Below, one piece after another: positions 1-8,021 of a stretch of 64,000 nt of DNA. The notes under the pieces are model-generated. The model was not told the DNA's origin. It searched no databases and was given only the letters and a program-made list of their open reading frames with translations. How positions within the stretch are numbered: position 1 is the first letter of the stretch; the number at the start of each line of letters is the position of its first letter. Source of the stretch: JAAYZK01 sp964535025 (GTDB lineage: Bacteria; Planctomycetota; Phycisphaerae; SM23-33; FEN-1343); NCBI GenBank assembly GCA_964535025.1, contig CAZHRW010000159.1:1-64000 (forward strand). Reading direction: 5' to 3'. Made by a program: the position numbers and the translations under genes.

Positions 1-18
1 AACCCAAGTTTGGGTTTT
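1..18 (+). terminator. Possible intrinsic terminator at window edge
   Basis: A 7-bp perfect hairpin (AACCCAA, loop GT, TTGGGTT) runs straight into TTTT. This would fit the 3' end of a rightward gene lying left of the window. The stem is AT/GC mixed and short, so the call is tentative. Confidence 0.35.
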
Positions 19-74
19 CGCGCCGACAGGGGGCGTGTCGACCTTGGTAAGCTGGGCAAGATACCGGAGAATTC

Positions 75-270
75 GGAGAATTCGGGTTTTATGCCGGATG
101 CAAGGCGCGCGCATCTATCGGGGGACGCAATACACGAAAAGCTCACGAAGGTGCGCGCGGCCGGGGCAAGCTGGGCAAGGTGGGCAAGCTGGGGGAAGGT
201 GGGACTCGGAGAATTCGGGTTTTGTGCCGTTAAACTGGGTAAGATACCGGAGAATTCGGGTTTTATGCCG
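75..270 (+). repeat. Three copies of a 22-bp dispersed repeat
   Basis: A 22-bp unit that begins GGAGAATTCGGG and ends TTTTATGCCG occurs at 75-96, 208-229 (one change, TTTTGTGCCG) and 249-270. Copies 1 and 3 are preceded by a shared CTGGG-AAGATACC string (54-65 and 235-248). Between copies 1 and 2 there is a simple GGGCAAGCTGGGCAAGGT-type repetition (166-200). No convincing reading frame runs through the block. It looks like a small intergenic repeat family, not a gene. Confidence 0.6.
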
Positions 271-748
271 CCCCGACGGCGTCCGGACGGCCGAAATCCG
301 CTAATGTTTTTTACTATACCGTCCCCCCATACGCAAGCCAGGCAAAACACGAGGATTAGACGCGCAGAACACGGAGGCGATAGACACGACAAACGCTGTA
401 ATAGCGAACAGGCTCCTCCGGCGGCCTCGAGCGGCGGGCGGCGGCGAGCGCGGCACCGGTCGGCCGGGGGCCGGCGAAACCTGCCCGCCTTGGCTCGTCG
501 CTGGCCCGCATCGGGGGGCGGCTCGTTTCCAGTTGAGCGTCTCCGCCGAGCCCCGCCGGGGGGACGCCTCTGTGCTCTGTGTGGCTTAACGGCAGTGCTG
601 GTGCTTGCCCTGAGCCGCGGCTGCCCCGCGTCAACCATGGGCTCATCCGTGCGCTTCACGGTCGCGGCCGAGCCGTGCAAGCCTCTGGGCTCGCTGTGCA
701 CGCTATGGACTAACTGCTTTAGTGTGCGATGCTTGGCGTGCGCAAGCC
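271..748. other. Non-coding stretch, nothing recognised
   Basis: About 480 bases without a supported gene. Frames that stay open have Arg/Pro/Gly-rich translations typical of shadow reading in GC-rich DNA, with no motif and no ribosome-binding site. Short strings such as AACACGGAGGC (369-379) and CTCTGTGTGGC resemble intergenic filler repeats. Confidence 0.5.
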
Positions 749-780
749 AAAGGCCCGGCGGAGCGGGCGCCGGGCCTTTT
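749..780 (-). terminator. Terminator downstream of tRNA-Gly
   Basis: An 11-bp GC-rich stem (AAGGCCCGGCG paired with CGCCGGGCCTT) is flanked by T-runs on both strands, so it can act in both directions. It starts 3 nt beyond the 3' end of the minus-strand tRNA-Gly, exactly where that transcript should end. Confidence 0.8.
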
Positions 781-782
781 CA

Positions 783-854
<72 letters not shown>

Positions 855-867
855 GGGCAGACAGCCT

Positions 868-895
868 AGGATACGGTTCTCCCGCCGTCCGTCAA
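868..895 (-). promoter_or_regulatory. Sigma70-type promoter of tRNA-Gly
   Basis: On the minus strand, TTGACG (890-895) and TATCCT (868-873) are separated by 16 bp. The -10 box ends about 13 bases before the mature tRNA 5' end. Confidence 0.65.
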
Positions 896-1233
896 GGGCA
901 AAAATCGCTTTTCCCCGCACCGATCGTTGCCCTGCGTGATGAACTGTAAGTGACTCTTGAGAGTAAAGTTACGCCGGGCACGCCGGGATCGACGACCAGC
1001 GGCGGAGCTCGCGACGGCTAAGCTGGCCGGCGCCGCCCCCGTCAGCATCGACAGGGATCCCCCCCGGTCTTCTGCGACGACGGGACCCGAATCCAAGGTC
1101 TTGGCAAGGCGGGGACTACGATGCCTTGCCCGTGCGGGTTTCATCCCCCGGGTGGACACGGCTACAATAAGCGTGCAGGCAGACCGATTGGCAGGCCGCG
1201 AGGGCGGGAGGGACCCCCGCGGCGGAAGGGCCA
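896..1233. other. Intergenic, possible msrA promoter only
   Basis: No gene is supported here. A TACAAT box at 1163-1168, with a weak TTTCAT 18 bp upstream, could serve as the promoter of msrA. The remaining open frames are Arg/Ala/Pro-rich shadows. Confidence 0.4.
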
Positions 1234-1833
1234 GTGATGATAGCATGGCAACATACTGCTATTGCTATAGTTAGTGGAAGCTTCCTCCTGGCCGTCGCCG
1301 GATGCGAGGGCGGCGGCGGGACGGGGCGAAAGGGTGAAGCCATGGCCGAGCGGACCGGCGCAGGTGGGCGAACCGGTACGGCGACGTTCGCCGCGGGGTG
1401 CTTCTGGGGCGTCGAAGAGGCGTTCCGCACGCTGGACGGCGTGGTCGCCACGCGCGTGGGCTACACGGGCGGTCATACCGCAAACCCAACGTATGAAGAC
1501 ATTTGCAGCGGCCGCACCGGCCACGCCGAGGCCGTCCGCGTGGTGTACGACCCCGAGGTGATCAGCTACGACGAGCTGCTGGCGGTCTTCTGGAAAAGCC
1601 ACGATCCGACCACGCCCGACCGCCAGGGCCCGGATGTCGGGGCCCAGTACCGCTCGGCGGTTTTCGTCCACAACGACGAGCAGCGGCAAGTCGCTGAGGC
1701 ATCACGAGATAAGCGCCAGGAGCGGCTTGACCGGCCGATCGTGACCGAGATCGTCGACGCCGGGCCGTTCTACGAAGCCGAGGACTACCACCAGCAGTAC
1801 CTGCTCAAACGCGGCCTGAACGTGTGCCACTGA
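1234..1833 (+). CDS. msrA: Peptide methionine-S-sulfoxide reductase MsrA
   Basis: Reduces methionine-S-sulfoxide in proteins back to methionine with thiol reductant. The family's active-site motif GCFWG is at residues 55-59, with nucleophile Cys56. A Cys near the C-terminus (Cys198) could resolve the sulfenic acid. The rest (GYTGGHTANPTYEDICSG, then GAQYRSAVF and EDYHQQYL) is canonical MsrA. The first 36 residues are unusual: a hydrophobic stretch ends LLAVAGC, a plausible lipobox with Cys24, which would make a membrane-anchored periplasmic enzyme. The n-region lacks Lys/Arg, however. An internal ATG at 1342 with its own AAAGGGTGAAG would give a normal cytosolic enzyme. I kept the upstream start because GGAAGGG precedes it. 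Confidence 0.93.
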   Translation: MMIAWQHTAIAIVSGSFLLAVAGCEGGGGTGRKGEAMAERTGAGGRTGTATFAAGCFWGVEEAFRTLDGVVATRVGYTGGHTANPTYEDICSGRTGHAEAVRVVYDPEVISYDELLAVFWKSHDPTTPDRQGPDVGAQYRSAVFVHNDEQRQVAEASRDKRQERLDRPIVTEIVDAGPFYEAEDYHQQYLLKRGLNVCH

Positions 1834-1850
1834 GGGGCCGTCCGGCCGCC

Positions 1851-2447
1851 CTAGCGGAGGGGGGCGGCGGTCTGGGCGGTGAAGGTCTTGCCGGTGAGGT
1901 ATTCCGTAAACGTCACGCGCACGGTCACTTCCGACTGCGAAGGCCGCGCAGCCTCCAGCGGGCAGACGAAGCTGAAATGGTGGGTCAGCGGCCCGCTTCG
2001 CCAGTAGTCGGCGAGGCTGTCGGCGGCGAAGGTGAACGTGCCCAGGCGGGTCCCCCCGGCCGGCAGGTCGAACAGGTCGATGGTCACGTCTCCGGCGGCC
2101 TTGATGACGCTGCCGTGCTGGTCGACGGGCTCGAGATAGACCTTCACGGCGTCGTGGCCGGGCACATCGTCGGTGTCGATCCCGCCGGTGTAGCGGCCGA
2201 GGCGGATGCGTTCGACGTGGAACAGCCGGTCGAGGCGGGCCTCGCCGAGCTTGGCAAGTGTTTGGATCTGCTCGTCTTGCGCGTCGACGGTCTCGCGGAG
2301 CGCCGCCAGGTCCCGCCGGGCGGCGTCCAGCTCGGCCTGGCGGGTGGCCAGTGTGTCGGCCAGCTCGCTGCAGCGGGGCAAGCCCAGGCAGCCGCCCAGG
2401 CACGCCAGCGGGAGCCCCAGCAGCGCCAGCAGGACCGTTTTGCTCAT
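1851..2447 (-). CDS. Putative lipoprotein with coiled coil
   Basis: A 198-residue protein of unknown function. It begins MSK, then a hydrophobic segment and a lipobox-like LACLGGC (Cys20), so it is probably a lipoprotein. Residues about 25-70 are rich in Ala, Glu, Arg and Leu with heptad spacing, suggesting a short coiled coil. The remainder looks like a beta-rich domain (DVTIDLFDLPAGGTRLGTF, then SEVTVRVTFTEYLTG). It lies 26 bp after the second clpP on the same strand, so it may be the last gene of the tig-clpP-clpP operon. That proximity does not prove a link to proteolysis. The start at 2447 fits the signal peptide; upstream codons in frame would disrupt it. Confidence 0.75.
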   Translation of the reverse strand: MSKTVLLALLGLPLACLGGCLGLPRCSELADTLATRQAELDAARRDLAALRETVDAQDEQIQTLAKLGEARLDRLFHVERIRLGRYTGGIDTDDVPGHDAVKVYLEPVDQHGSVIKAAGDVTIDLFDLPAGGTRLGTFTFAADSLADYWRSGPLTHHFSFVCPLEAARPSQSEVTVRVTFTEYLTGKTFTAQTAAPLR

Positions 2448-2473
2448 GGCATTCTCGCCCAGCCTTGTCGTAA

Positions 2474-3091
2474 CTAAGCCCCCTTGGAGGCCTTCTGTTC
2501 GGGCTGCGACTCGAGCAGGTTGTCGACGATGCCGTACTCGATGGCCTCGTGGGCTTCGAGCCACTTGTTGCGGTCGCAGTCCTTTTCGATCTGCTCCATG
2601 GAGCGGCCGGTGGCGGCGGCGAGGATCTCGTAGATTCGCTGGCGGAGCCTAAGTATTTCCTGGGCCTCGATTTCCAGGTCGCTGGCCGGGCCGGTGACCA
2701 CGCCGCGGATGAGCGGCTGGTGGATGAGCACGCGGCTGTTGGGCAGGACGTGGCGTTTGCCCCGGGTGCCGCCGCCGAGCAGCACGGCGCCCATGGACGC
2801 GGCCATGCCGACGCAGTAAGTGGCGACGTCGCAACGGATAAAGTTCATCGTATCGTAGATCGCCAGCCCCGCCGAGACGCTGCCGCCGGGGGAGTTGATA
2901 TACAGGTGGACATCGGCCTTGGGGTCCTCGTTGGACAGGAACAGCAGTTGGGCGACGACGAGGTTGGCGGTGTTGTCGTCGACGGCGTCGCCGATGAAGA
3001 CGATGCGGTCCTTGAGCAGACGACTGTAAATATCGTATTCGCGTTCGCCCCGGCCGCTCTGTTCGATGACGCGCGGTGGAAACATCGGCAT
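2474..3091 (-). CDS. clpP: ATP-dependent Clp protease proteolytic subunit (second copy)
   Basis: Serine peptidase subunit of the Clp chamber, working with a ClpX/ClpA-type ATPase in the cytosol. At 205 residues it has the usual ClpP length. The catalytic triad is intact: Ser99 in GMAASMGA, His124 in LIHQPL, Asp173 in DCDRNKW. The oxyanion and handle regions (YINSPGGSVSAGLAIYDTM) are canonical. It follows the other clpP by 25 bp on the same strand. Compared with that copy it has the more typical MAASMGA active-site loop, so it is likely the main peptidase. The start is the ATG giving MPMFPPRVIEQ. Confidence 0.96.
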   Translation of the reverse strand: MPMFPPRVIEQSGRGEREYDIYSRLLKDRIVFIGDAVDDNTANLVVAQLLFLSNEDPKADVHLYINSPGGSVSAGLAIYDTMNFIRCDVATYCVGMAASMGAVLLGGGTRGKRHVLPNSRVLIHQPLIRGVVTGPASDLEIEAQEILRLRQRIYEILAAATGRSMEQIEKDCDRNKWLEAHEAIEYGIVDNLLESQPEQKASKGA

Positions 3092-3116
3092 TGTCAGGTC
3101 CTGCCTCTGTAAGGGT

Positions 3117-3725
3117 TTACTCTTTCTCCGCCTTGTCGGTCGACTGGACGATCTCGTCGACCAGGCCGTACTCGCGGGCCTCCTCGGGGCTCATGTAGCG
3201 GTCGCGTTCGGTCTCCTCCTCGATCTGCTCGACGGTCCGTCCGGTGTGGCAGGCGAGGATCTTGTTGAGGGTCCGCTTGGCCTTGAGGATCTCCTCGGCC
3301 TGGATCTGGATGTCGCTGGCCTGCCCGCCGACCCCGCCCCAGGGCTGGTGGATCATAATCTTTGAGTGGGGCAGGGCATAGCGTTTGCCCTTGGTCCCGG
3401 CGGCCAGGATCAGCGCCGCGCCGCTCTGGGCGGTGCCGATGCAATAGGTGGCCACGTCGCAGGTGAGGAACTGGATGGTGTCGTAGATCGCCAGCGTATC
3501 GTCGACGTTCCCGCCGGGCGAGTTGATGTAAAGTCCTATATCCTGCGATGGGCTCTTGGCTTGCAGTTCCAGCAGGTGCATGATCACCCCCCCGGCGTTG
3601 CGGGGGCTGATCTCGTCCCACAGGAAGAGGATCCGCTCATCGGCCAGGCGCTCCTCGAGGGTCATCTCCCGGCGATACTGGTAGTCGCTGCGGGCCAGAT
3701 CCGTCTGTCGTTCTCTCGACGTCAT
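3117..3725 (-). CDS. clpP: ATP-dependent Clp protease proteolytic subunit (first copy)
   Basis: A second ClpP-family serine peptidase, 202 residues. Its triad is also complete: Ser101 in GTAQSGAAL, His126 in MIHQPWGG, Asp175 in ETERDRYM. The nucleophile loop reads TAQSGA instead of MAASMGA, a signature of the divergent ClpP class that often pairs with a canonical ClpP to form mixed rings. It lies between tig and the other clpP, all on the minus strand, which is the familiar tig-clpP order. No clpX is present in the window; it may sit elsewhere. Mixed-ring formation is inference from known two-ClpP bacteria. Confidence 0.95.
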   Translation of the reverse strand: MTSRERQTDLARSDYQYRREMTLEERLADERILFLWDEISPRNAGGVIMHLLELQAKSPSQDIGLYINSPGGNVDDTLAIYDTIQFLTCDVATYCIGTAQSGAALILAAGTKGKRYALPHSKIMIHQPWGGVGGQASDIQIQAEEILKAKRTLNKILACHTGRTVEQIEEETERDRYMSPEEAREYGLVDEIVQSTDKAEKE

Positions 3726-3811
3726 CGCCGCTCCTTTTGTCCATGCCTGCCGCCGTCGGCGGCCGCGACTGCGGTGTAGGATCGTCCGGTCGGGCCGGTC
3801 GCTTGATCGGG

Positions 3812-5290
3812 TTACGCCCCCTCGGATTCGCTGTCGGCGTTCGGGGCGGCCTTCTTTTTCTTGCTCGGCTGGGCCTGTTTTTTCTTGGTCGGCTGGGCCT
3901 TCGCCGTGGTCTCGGCCTTCTTCTCCGCGGCCTGGGTTTCGTGGGTTATCTCGGCCATTTCCAGCAGCTTGTCGATGGCCTTCTGTTCGCGGATACGGGT
4001 TTCGAGTTCGCCGAGGCTGCCCTCGTTGGTCATTTCGCTGCGGAGGCGTTCGGGCCGCCGGCCCTGGCGGACAGCCATTTCGGCGATGCGGGCGTTTACC
4101 TCAGCATCGTCGACGCTGACGTCCTCGGCCTGGGCGATCCGGTCGAGGATGAAGGCCAGCTTGAGTTCCCCGGCGGCCTCCTCGCCGGCGCGGGCTTCGA
4201 GCAGTTCGAGGTTCTGGTCGATCTGCTCGCGGGGCACGCCGCGGTAGAGCAGGTCGACGTACCGCCGCTGCAGCACCCGCGCCGTCTGCCGCGCCGCGAG
4301 GCCTTCGGGCAGGTCGAAGGTGGCGTGGTCCAGCAGGTACTGCGAGACCTGCCGCCGCATCGACTGCTGCCGTTCCGACTCCAACTGGGCCGCGAGGCGT
4401 TCGGTGACGAACTCGCCGAACTGCTCGGCGCTGTCCATGCCGAACTCGCGGGCGAGCTCGTCGGTCAACTCGGGCACCTCCAGGCGCTTGACGTCCTTGA
4501 CGTCGAAGGTGACGGTAACCTCCTTGCCCCGCCAATCCTCGTTCTCGTGGCCTTCGGGCACGGTGGCTGTCAGCGTGACGGTCGAGCCGGCCTTGGCGCC
4601 GGTGAGTTTCTCGCCGAGGTCCTCCAGGGGCACGCCGCGGAACGCCGCGGGGGCGACCTGGTACTCGACGTTCTCATCGGTTTCGTCGATCCCCTCGCCG
4701 GTGAGCGTCACGTCGGCGACGACCTGGTCGTCGGCGGCCGCGGGCTCGTCGGTCGGCTTGAGCGTCCCGCGGGCGCTGAGGATGTTCCGCGTGGTCTCGG
4801 CGACCCGCTCGTCGGTGACCTCGACGGACGGCTCGGTGACGGGGATACCCTTGTAGTCGGGCAGGTCGAACTCGGGGGCGACCTCGACCTGCACGCTGAA
4901 CACGAGGTTGCCCTCGTCGGGCAGTTCGATCTCGTCGAGCTTGATGTCCGGCTCGCCGATGATTCGCAAGTCGCTGTCTTCGTCCACCTTGCCCAGCGCG
5001 TCGGCGACGAGCTGGTTGCGGACGTCCTCGGCGGCTTCCTTGCCGAACCGCTTTTCCAGCAGCCGCCGCGGCGCGTGGCCGACGCGGAAGCCGGGCACCT
5101 GGGCGCTATGGCGCAGGTCGCCGAAGATCTCGTCGAATTTCGCGTCGATCCGGGCGCGGTCGATCTCGATGGTGATCTTCTTGGCCGCCGGGCCGGCGTC
5201 CTCGATGGTCACGGTGTTGGCCGGCAGGGTGTCGGCCTGGGCGTCCGGGGTTTCGTCGACGTCGGGGGTGTTGGTGGTTTCGTCCGGCAT
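3812..5290 (-). CDS. tig: Trigger factor (ribosome-associated chaperone)
   Basis: Cotranslational folding chaperone that docks at the ribosomal exit tunnel. The N-terminal ribosome-binding motif is visible as VPGFRVGHAPRRLLEKRFG (family consensus GFRxGKxP). A central FKBP-type PPIase-like domain follows (around DDQVVADVTLTGEG) and then the long helical C-terminal arms. The end is a Lys-rich tail (TKKKQAQPSKKKKAA), longer than in E. coli. The protein is 492 residues from the ATG at 5290, which has GGAG six to eight bases upstream. The frame remains open further upstream but gives no family sequence. It heads the clpP operon and has a good promoter about 100 bp upstream. Confidence 0.95.
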   Translation of the reverse strand: MPDETTNTPDVDETPDAQADTLPANTVTIEDAGPAAKKITIEIDRARIDAKFDEIFGDLRHSAQVPGFRVGHAPRRLLEKRFGKEAAEDVRNQLVADALGKVDEDSDLRIIGEPDIKLDEIELPDEGNLVFSVQVEVAPEFDLPDYKGIPVTEPSVEVTDERVAETTRNILSARGTLKPTDEPAAADDQVVADVTLTGEGIDETDENVEYQVAPAAFRGVPLEDLGEKLTGAKAGSTVTLTATVPEGHENEDWRGKEVTVTFDVKDVKRLEVPELTDELAREFGMDSAEQFGEFVTERLAAQLESERQQSMRRQVSQYLLDHATFDLPEGLAARQTARVLQRRYVDLLYRGVPREQIDQNLELLEARAGEEAAGELKLAFILDRIAQAEDVSVDDAEVNARIAEMAVRQGRRPERLRSEMTNEGSLGELETRIREQKAIDKLLEMAEITHETQAAEKKAETTAKAQPTKKKQAQPSKKKKAAPNADSESEGA

Positions 5291-5386
5291 GGACTGCTCC
5301 GATGCGAAAAGCCCCGGGTGCGACCAACGCCCGCGCGTCCCGGCATCCGGGGTAACCGACCCGCTCAAGATGGGGTCGAACCCGAG

Positions 5387-5415
5387 AGAATAGTAGGCGG
5401 CCCGGCCGCCGTCAA
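5387..5415 (-). promoter_or_regulatory. Sigma70-type promoter for tig-clpP operon
   Basis: On the minus strand TTGACG (5410-5415) and TATTCT (5387-5392) are spaced by 17 bp. The tig start codon is about 97 bases beyond the -10 box. Confidence 0.65.
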
Positions 5416-5597
5416 GGCGGCGGGTGCAACCTTTTTTCGCGCGCCCGACGATCCGGCCGCGTCGGGTCGGCCCCGCGACGACCGCGGCGGGCCCTGCAGG
5501 CGTCACAGGTTGCCCGGCCTGACGCAACGCCTGTCGGTTGCCGTCCTTTGGCGGCGAAAGGGTCATTTTGCCCCTATGCGCCTCGCGTGGACCGTGC

Positions 5598-5603
5598 TAT
5601 ACT
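5598..5603 (+). promoter_or_regulatory. -10 box ahead of small ORF
   Basis: TATACT at 5598-5603, preceded by TGC, is one base from the sigma70 consensus. No clear -35 hexamer is visible 17 bp upstream. It lies 43 bases before the small ORF and about 190 bp from the divergent tig promoter. Confidence 0.45.
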
Positions 5604-5645
5604 GACCAGTGACGTCAGGGACCGATGAGTCCGGAGGTGATCAGG

Positions 5646-5723
5646 ATGAACATTCGTGCGGCGATCACGCGTAAGCGTCGGATGATCCTGTACATCATCC
5701 TCAGCTTCGCCGCTATGTGTTAG
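5646..5723 (+). CDS. Candidate small membrane peptide, 25 residues
   Basis: ATG to TAG encodes 25 residues: a basic N-terminal half (MNIRAAITRKRR) followed by a hydrophobic half (MILYIILSFAAMC). The Shine-Dalgarno GGAGGTGATC (5633-5642) is a ten-base complement of the anti-SD of 16S rRNA and is ideally spaced, and a TATACT box sits upstream. An in-frame ATG at 5625 would add seven residues. Positive-inside charge followed by one membrane segment suggests a single-span peptide, but I recognise no family. It stands alone between tig and ligA, both of which point the other way. It could instead be a leader peptide for something not seen. Confidence 0.5.
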   Translation: MNIRAAITRKRRMILYIILSFAAMC

Positions 5724-5799
5724 AGGCCCTCCGGCCCCCGTTGTGCGTTGCCTTTCGCCTGAACCGTGCTCACTCGCTTTGGGGCCGGCCCTGCGCGCC

Positions 5800-5881
5800 G
5801 GCAGACTTGAGACTTGAGACCTGAGACTTGAGCCTTGAGGCTTGAGGAACGACAACGGCGATAGCCCGAGCGCCTCAAGCC
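5800..5881. repeat. Degenerate TTGAGACTTGAG-type intergenic repeat
   Basis: Runs of GACTTGAGACTTGAGACCTG and variants are followed by AACGACAACGGCG and GCCTCAAGCCTCATACTTCA. The block abuts the 3' end of ligA. A related block sits at the 3' end of the isomerase-like gene near 10.3-10.4 kb, sharing GGCTTGAGG/GCTTGAGGCG, the GGAACGRCAAC string and AAGCCTCAT. These are dispersed non-coding repeats. Confidence 0.5.
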
Positions 5882-7888
5882 TCATACTTCAAGCCTTCGG
5901 AGGAACTCGGCTTCGTCGATGATCTCGACGCCGAGGGCGCGGGCTTTGTCGGCCTTGGAGCCGGGCGCGTCGCCGGCGACGACGAAGTCGGTCTTGCGGC
6001 TGACGCTCGAGGCGACCCGCCCGCCGGCGGCCTTGATCGCCGCGGCGGCGGCGGCGCGGGTAAACCCCTGCAGCGCGCCGGTGACGACGACGGTCTTGCC
6101 CGCCAGCGGCGCCGCGGCGGCGGCGGGGCGGTCGGCGGTCATGCGGACGCCGACGGCCTTGAGCCGTGCGATCGTGTCGCGCCCGGCGTCGCTGTCGAAG
6201 AAGCGGCGGACGCTGGCGGCGATCGTCGGGCCGATCTCGTCGACGGCCAGCAGGGCCTGCTCGCCGGCGGCGGCCAGCGTGTCGATATCGCCGAACGTCG
6301 CGGCAAGGATTTCCGCCGCCCGACCGCCGACGTGGCGGATCCCCAGGCCCGCCAGCACACGCGCCAGCCCGCGGTCTTTCGAGGCGGCGATCGCGTCGAC
6401 CACATTCCGGGCCGACTGCTCGCCCATCCGCTCCAGCGACATCAACGGCTCGACGGTCAGCGTGTACAGGTCGGCGAAGTGCTTCACCAGGCCCGTGGCG
6501 ACGAGCTGGTCGATCAGGGCCGGCCCGAGGTGGGCGATGTCCATCTGGTTGCGTCCGGCGAACCAGCGGAGCCGCTCGCGAAGCTGGGCGTCGCACTCGG
6601 GGTTGACGCACCGCAGGTAGACCCCGCCGGCGTCCCGCGCGACCGGTCCGCCGCACACCGGGCATGCCCGCGGCACCGGGATCGGCCGCGCGTCGGCGGG
6701 CCGCTGGTCGGCGACGACCTCGACGACCTGCGGGATGATCTCCCCGGCCTTCTCGACGACGACGGTGTCGCCGAGTCGCACGCCGAGCCGTTCGATCTGG
6801 TCGAGGTTGTGCAGCGACGCGTTCGAGACCGTCGTCCCGGCCAGGTGGACCGGCGTCAGCCGCGCCACCGGCGTGATCGTCCCGAGCCGTCCGACCTGGA
6901 AATCCACGTCCAGCAGGACGCTGCGGGCCTGCTCGGTCTCGTACTTGTAGGCGATGCACCACCGGGGGAACCGCGACGTCGCGCCCAGGGCCTCCCGCTC
7001 GTCGAAGCGGTCGACCTTCACGACGGCCCCGTCGACGGCATAGGGCAGCGTGTGGCGAATCGCCGAAAACGCCTCGATGACCTCCCAGGCCGCGTCGATG
7101 TCGTCGACCCGCCGCATCTCGCGGCTGAAGGGCACGCCCCAGCGTTCGAGGCGCTCGGCCAGCTGCGAGGCCCGCTCGGGCAGGTCGCCGGAGATCTCGC
7201 CGACGCCGTGGGCGACGAAGCTCAGCCGCCGCTCGGCGACGACGCCGGGGTCGAGCTGCTTGAGGGTTCCGGCGGTCCCGTTGCGGGGGTTGGCGAAGGG
7301 CTCGAGCCCCTGGGCGGCCCGCTCGGCGTTGACGCGCCGGAAGATCGCCGTCGGCCAGAACACCTCCCCGCGGACCTCGACGACCTCGGAGACGGCGTCG
7401 CCGCCGGCGTTCAGCCGCCACGGGATGACGCGGATGGTCCGCGCGTTGGCGGTGATGTCGTCGCCGGTGCGCCCGTCGCCGCGGGTCGCGGCCCGAACGA
7501 GGCGGCCGTCTTCGTAGCGCAGCGAGATCGCGACCCCGTCGATCTTGGGTTCGACCAAGTACCCCGACGGGGCGTGATCGCCCAGGCCGCGGCGGACCCG
7601 CGCGTCGAACTCCCGCAGGGCCGCGCGGTCGTAGGTGTTGTCGATCGACAGCATGGGCACGGGATGGGCGACCGTCTCGAAGCCCTCGATCGGCGCGCCG
7701 GCGACCCGCTGGGTGGGTGAATCGGGCGTGATCAGCTCGGGGTGGGCCGCCTCGAGGGCCTTCAGCTCGTCCATCAGGTGGTCATACTCGCGGTCGCTGA
7801 TCTCGGGTGCGGCGTCGACGTAATAGAGCCGATCGTGCCGGCCGATCGCGGCGCGGAGGGCGTCGATCTTGTCGCGAATGTCAGTCAT
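5882..7888 (-). CDS. ligA: NAD-dependent DNA ligase LigA
   Basis: Seals nicks in DNA during replication and repair using NAD+. All domains are present in order: Ia (DREYDHLMDELKALEAAHPE), adenylation domain with nucleophile Lys115 in EPKIDGVAISL, OB fold, a four-Cys zinc finger (CPVCGGPV to CVNPEC, about residues 410-435), helix-hairpin-helix repeats, and a C-terminal BRCT domain (GKTVVVTGALQGF to the end). At 668 residues it is the normal length. The ATG at 7888 gives the standard N-terminus. It lies downstream of pyrG and the DUF1844 gene on the same strand, with 133 bp between. Confidence 0.98.
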   Translation of the reverse strand: MTDIRDKIDALRAAIGRHDRLYYVDAAPEISDREYDHLMDELKALEAAHPELITPDSPTQRVAGAPIEGFETVAHPVPMLSIDNTYDRAALREFDARVRRGLGDHAPSGYLVEPKIDGVAISLRYEDGRLVRAATRGDGRTGDDITANARTIRVIPWRLNAGGDAVSEVVEVRGEVFWPTAIFRRVNAERAAQGLEPFANPRNGTAGTLKQLDPGVVAERRLSFVAHGVGEISGDLPERASQLAERLERWGVPFSREMRRVDDIDAAWEVIEAFSAIRHTLPYAVDGAVVKVDRFDEREALGATSRFPRWCIAYKYETEQARSVLLDVDFQVGRLGTITPVARLTPVHLAGTTVSNASLHNLDQIERLGVRLGDTVVVEKAGEIIPQVVEVVADQRPADARPIPVPRACPVCGGPVARDAGGVYLRCVNPECDAQLRERLRWFAGRNQMDIAHLGPALIDQLVATGLVKHFADLYTLTVEPLMSLERMGEQSARNVVDAIAASKDRGLARVLAGLGIRHVGGRAAEILAATFGDIDTLAAAGEQALLAVDEIGPTIAASVRRFFDSDAGRDTIARLKAVGVRMTADRPAAAAAPLAGKTVVVTGALQGFTRAAAAAAIKAAGGRVASSVSRKTDFVVAGDAPGSKADKARALGVEIIDEAEFLRRLEV

Positions 7889-7963
7889 GGGCGTTGTCGG
7901 GTTGCGCCCCCGGCTGAATCATGTCGTCCCTTCGGGGCTCGACTCCGGGGGGGAGACTTTGGT

Positions 7964-7983
7964 CCGGGGGCTTGCGCCCCCGG
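7964..7983. terminator. Strong GC hairpin between DUF1844 gene and ligA
   Basis: CCGGGGGC and GCCCCCGG form a perfect 8-bp stem around TTGC. No T-run follows on either strand, so it may slow transcription or protect mRNA ends and need not terminate transcription. It separates ligA from the upstream genes. Confidence 0.35.
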
Positions 7984-8021
7984 CCGAGGGCGCGAGGACC
8001 CGCGCGCGCCCTGCCGGGCTG

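Noticed and set aside
75..270. CRISPR array
   Set aside because: Only three copies, irregular spacing, no cas genes in the window.
5574..5885. A 103-codon minus-strand ORF after ligA
   Set aside because: It reads through the TTGAGACTTGAG repeats, has no ribosome-binding site and no recognisable protein features.
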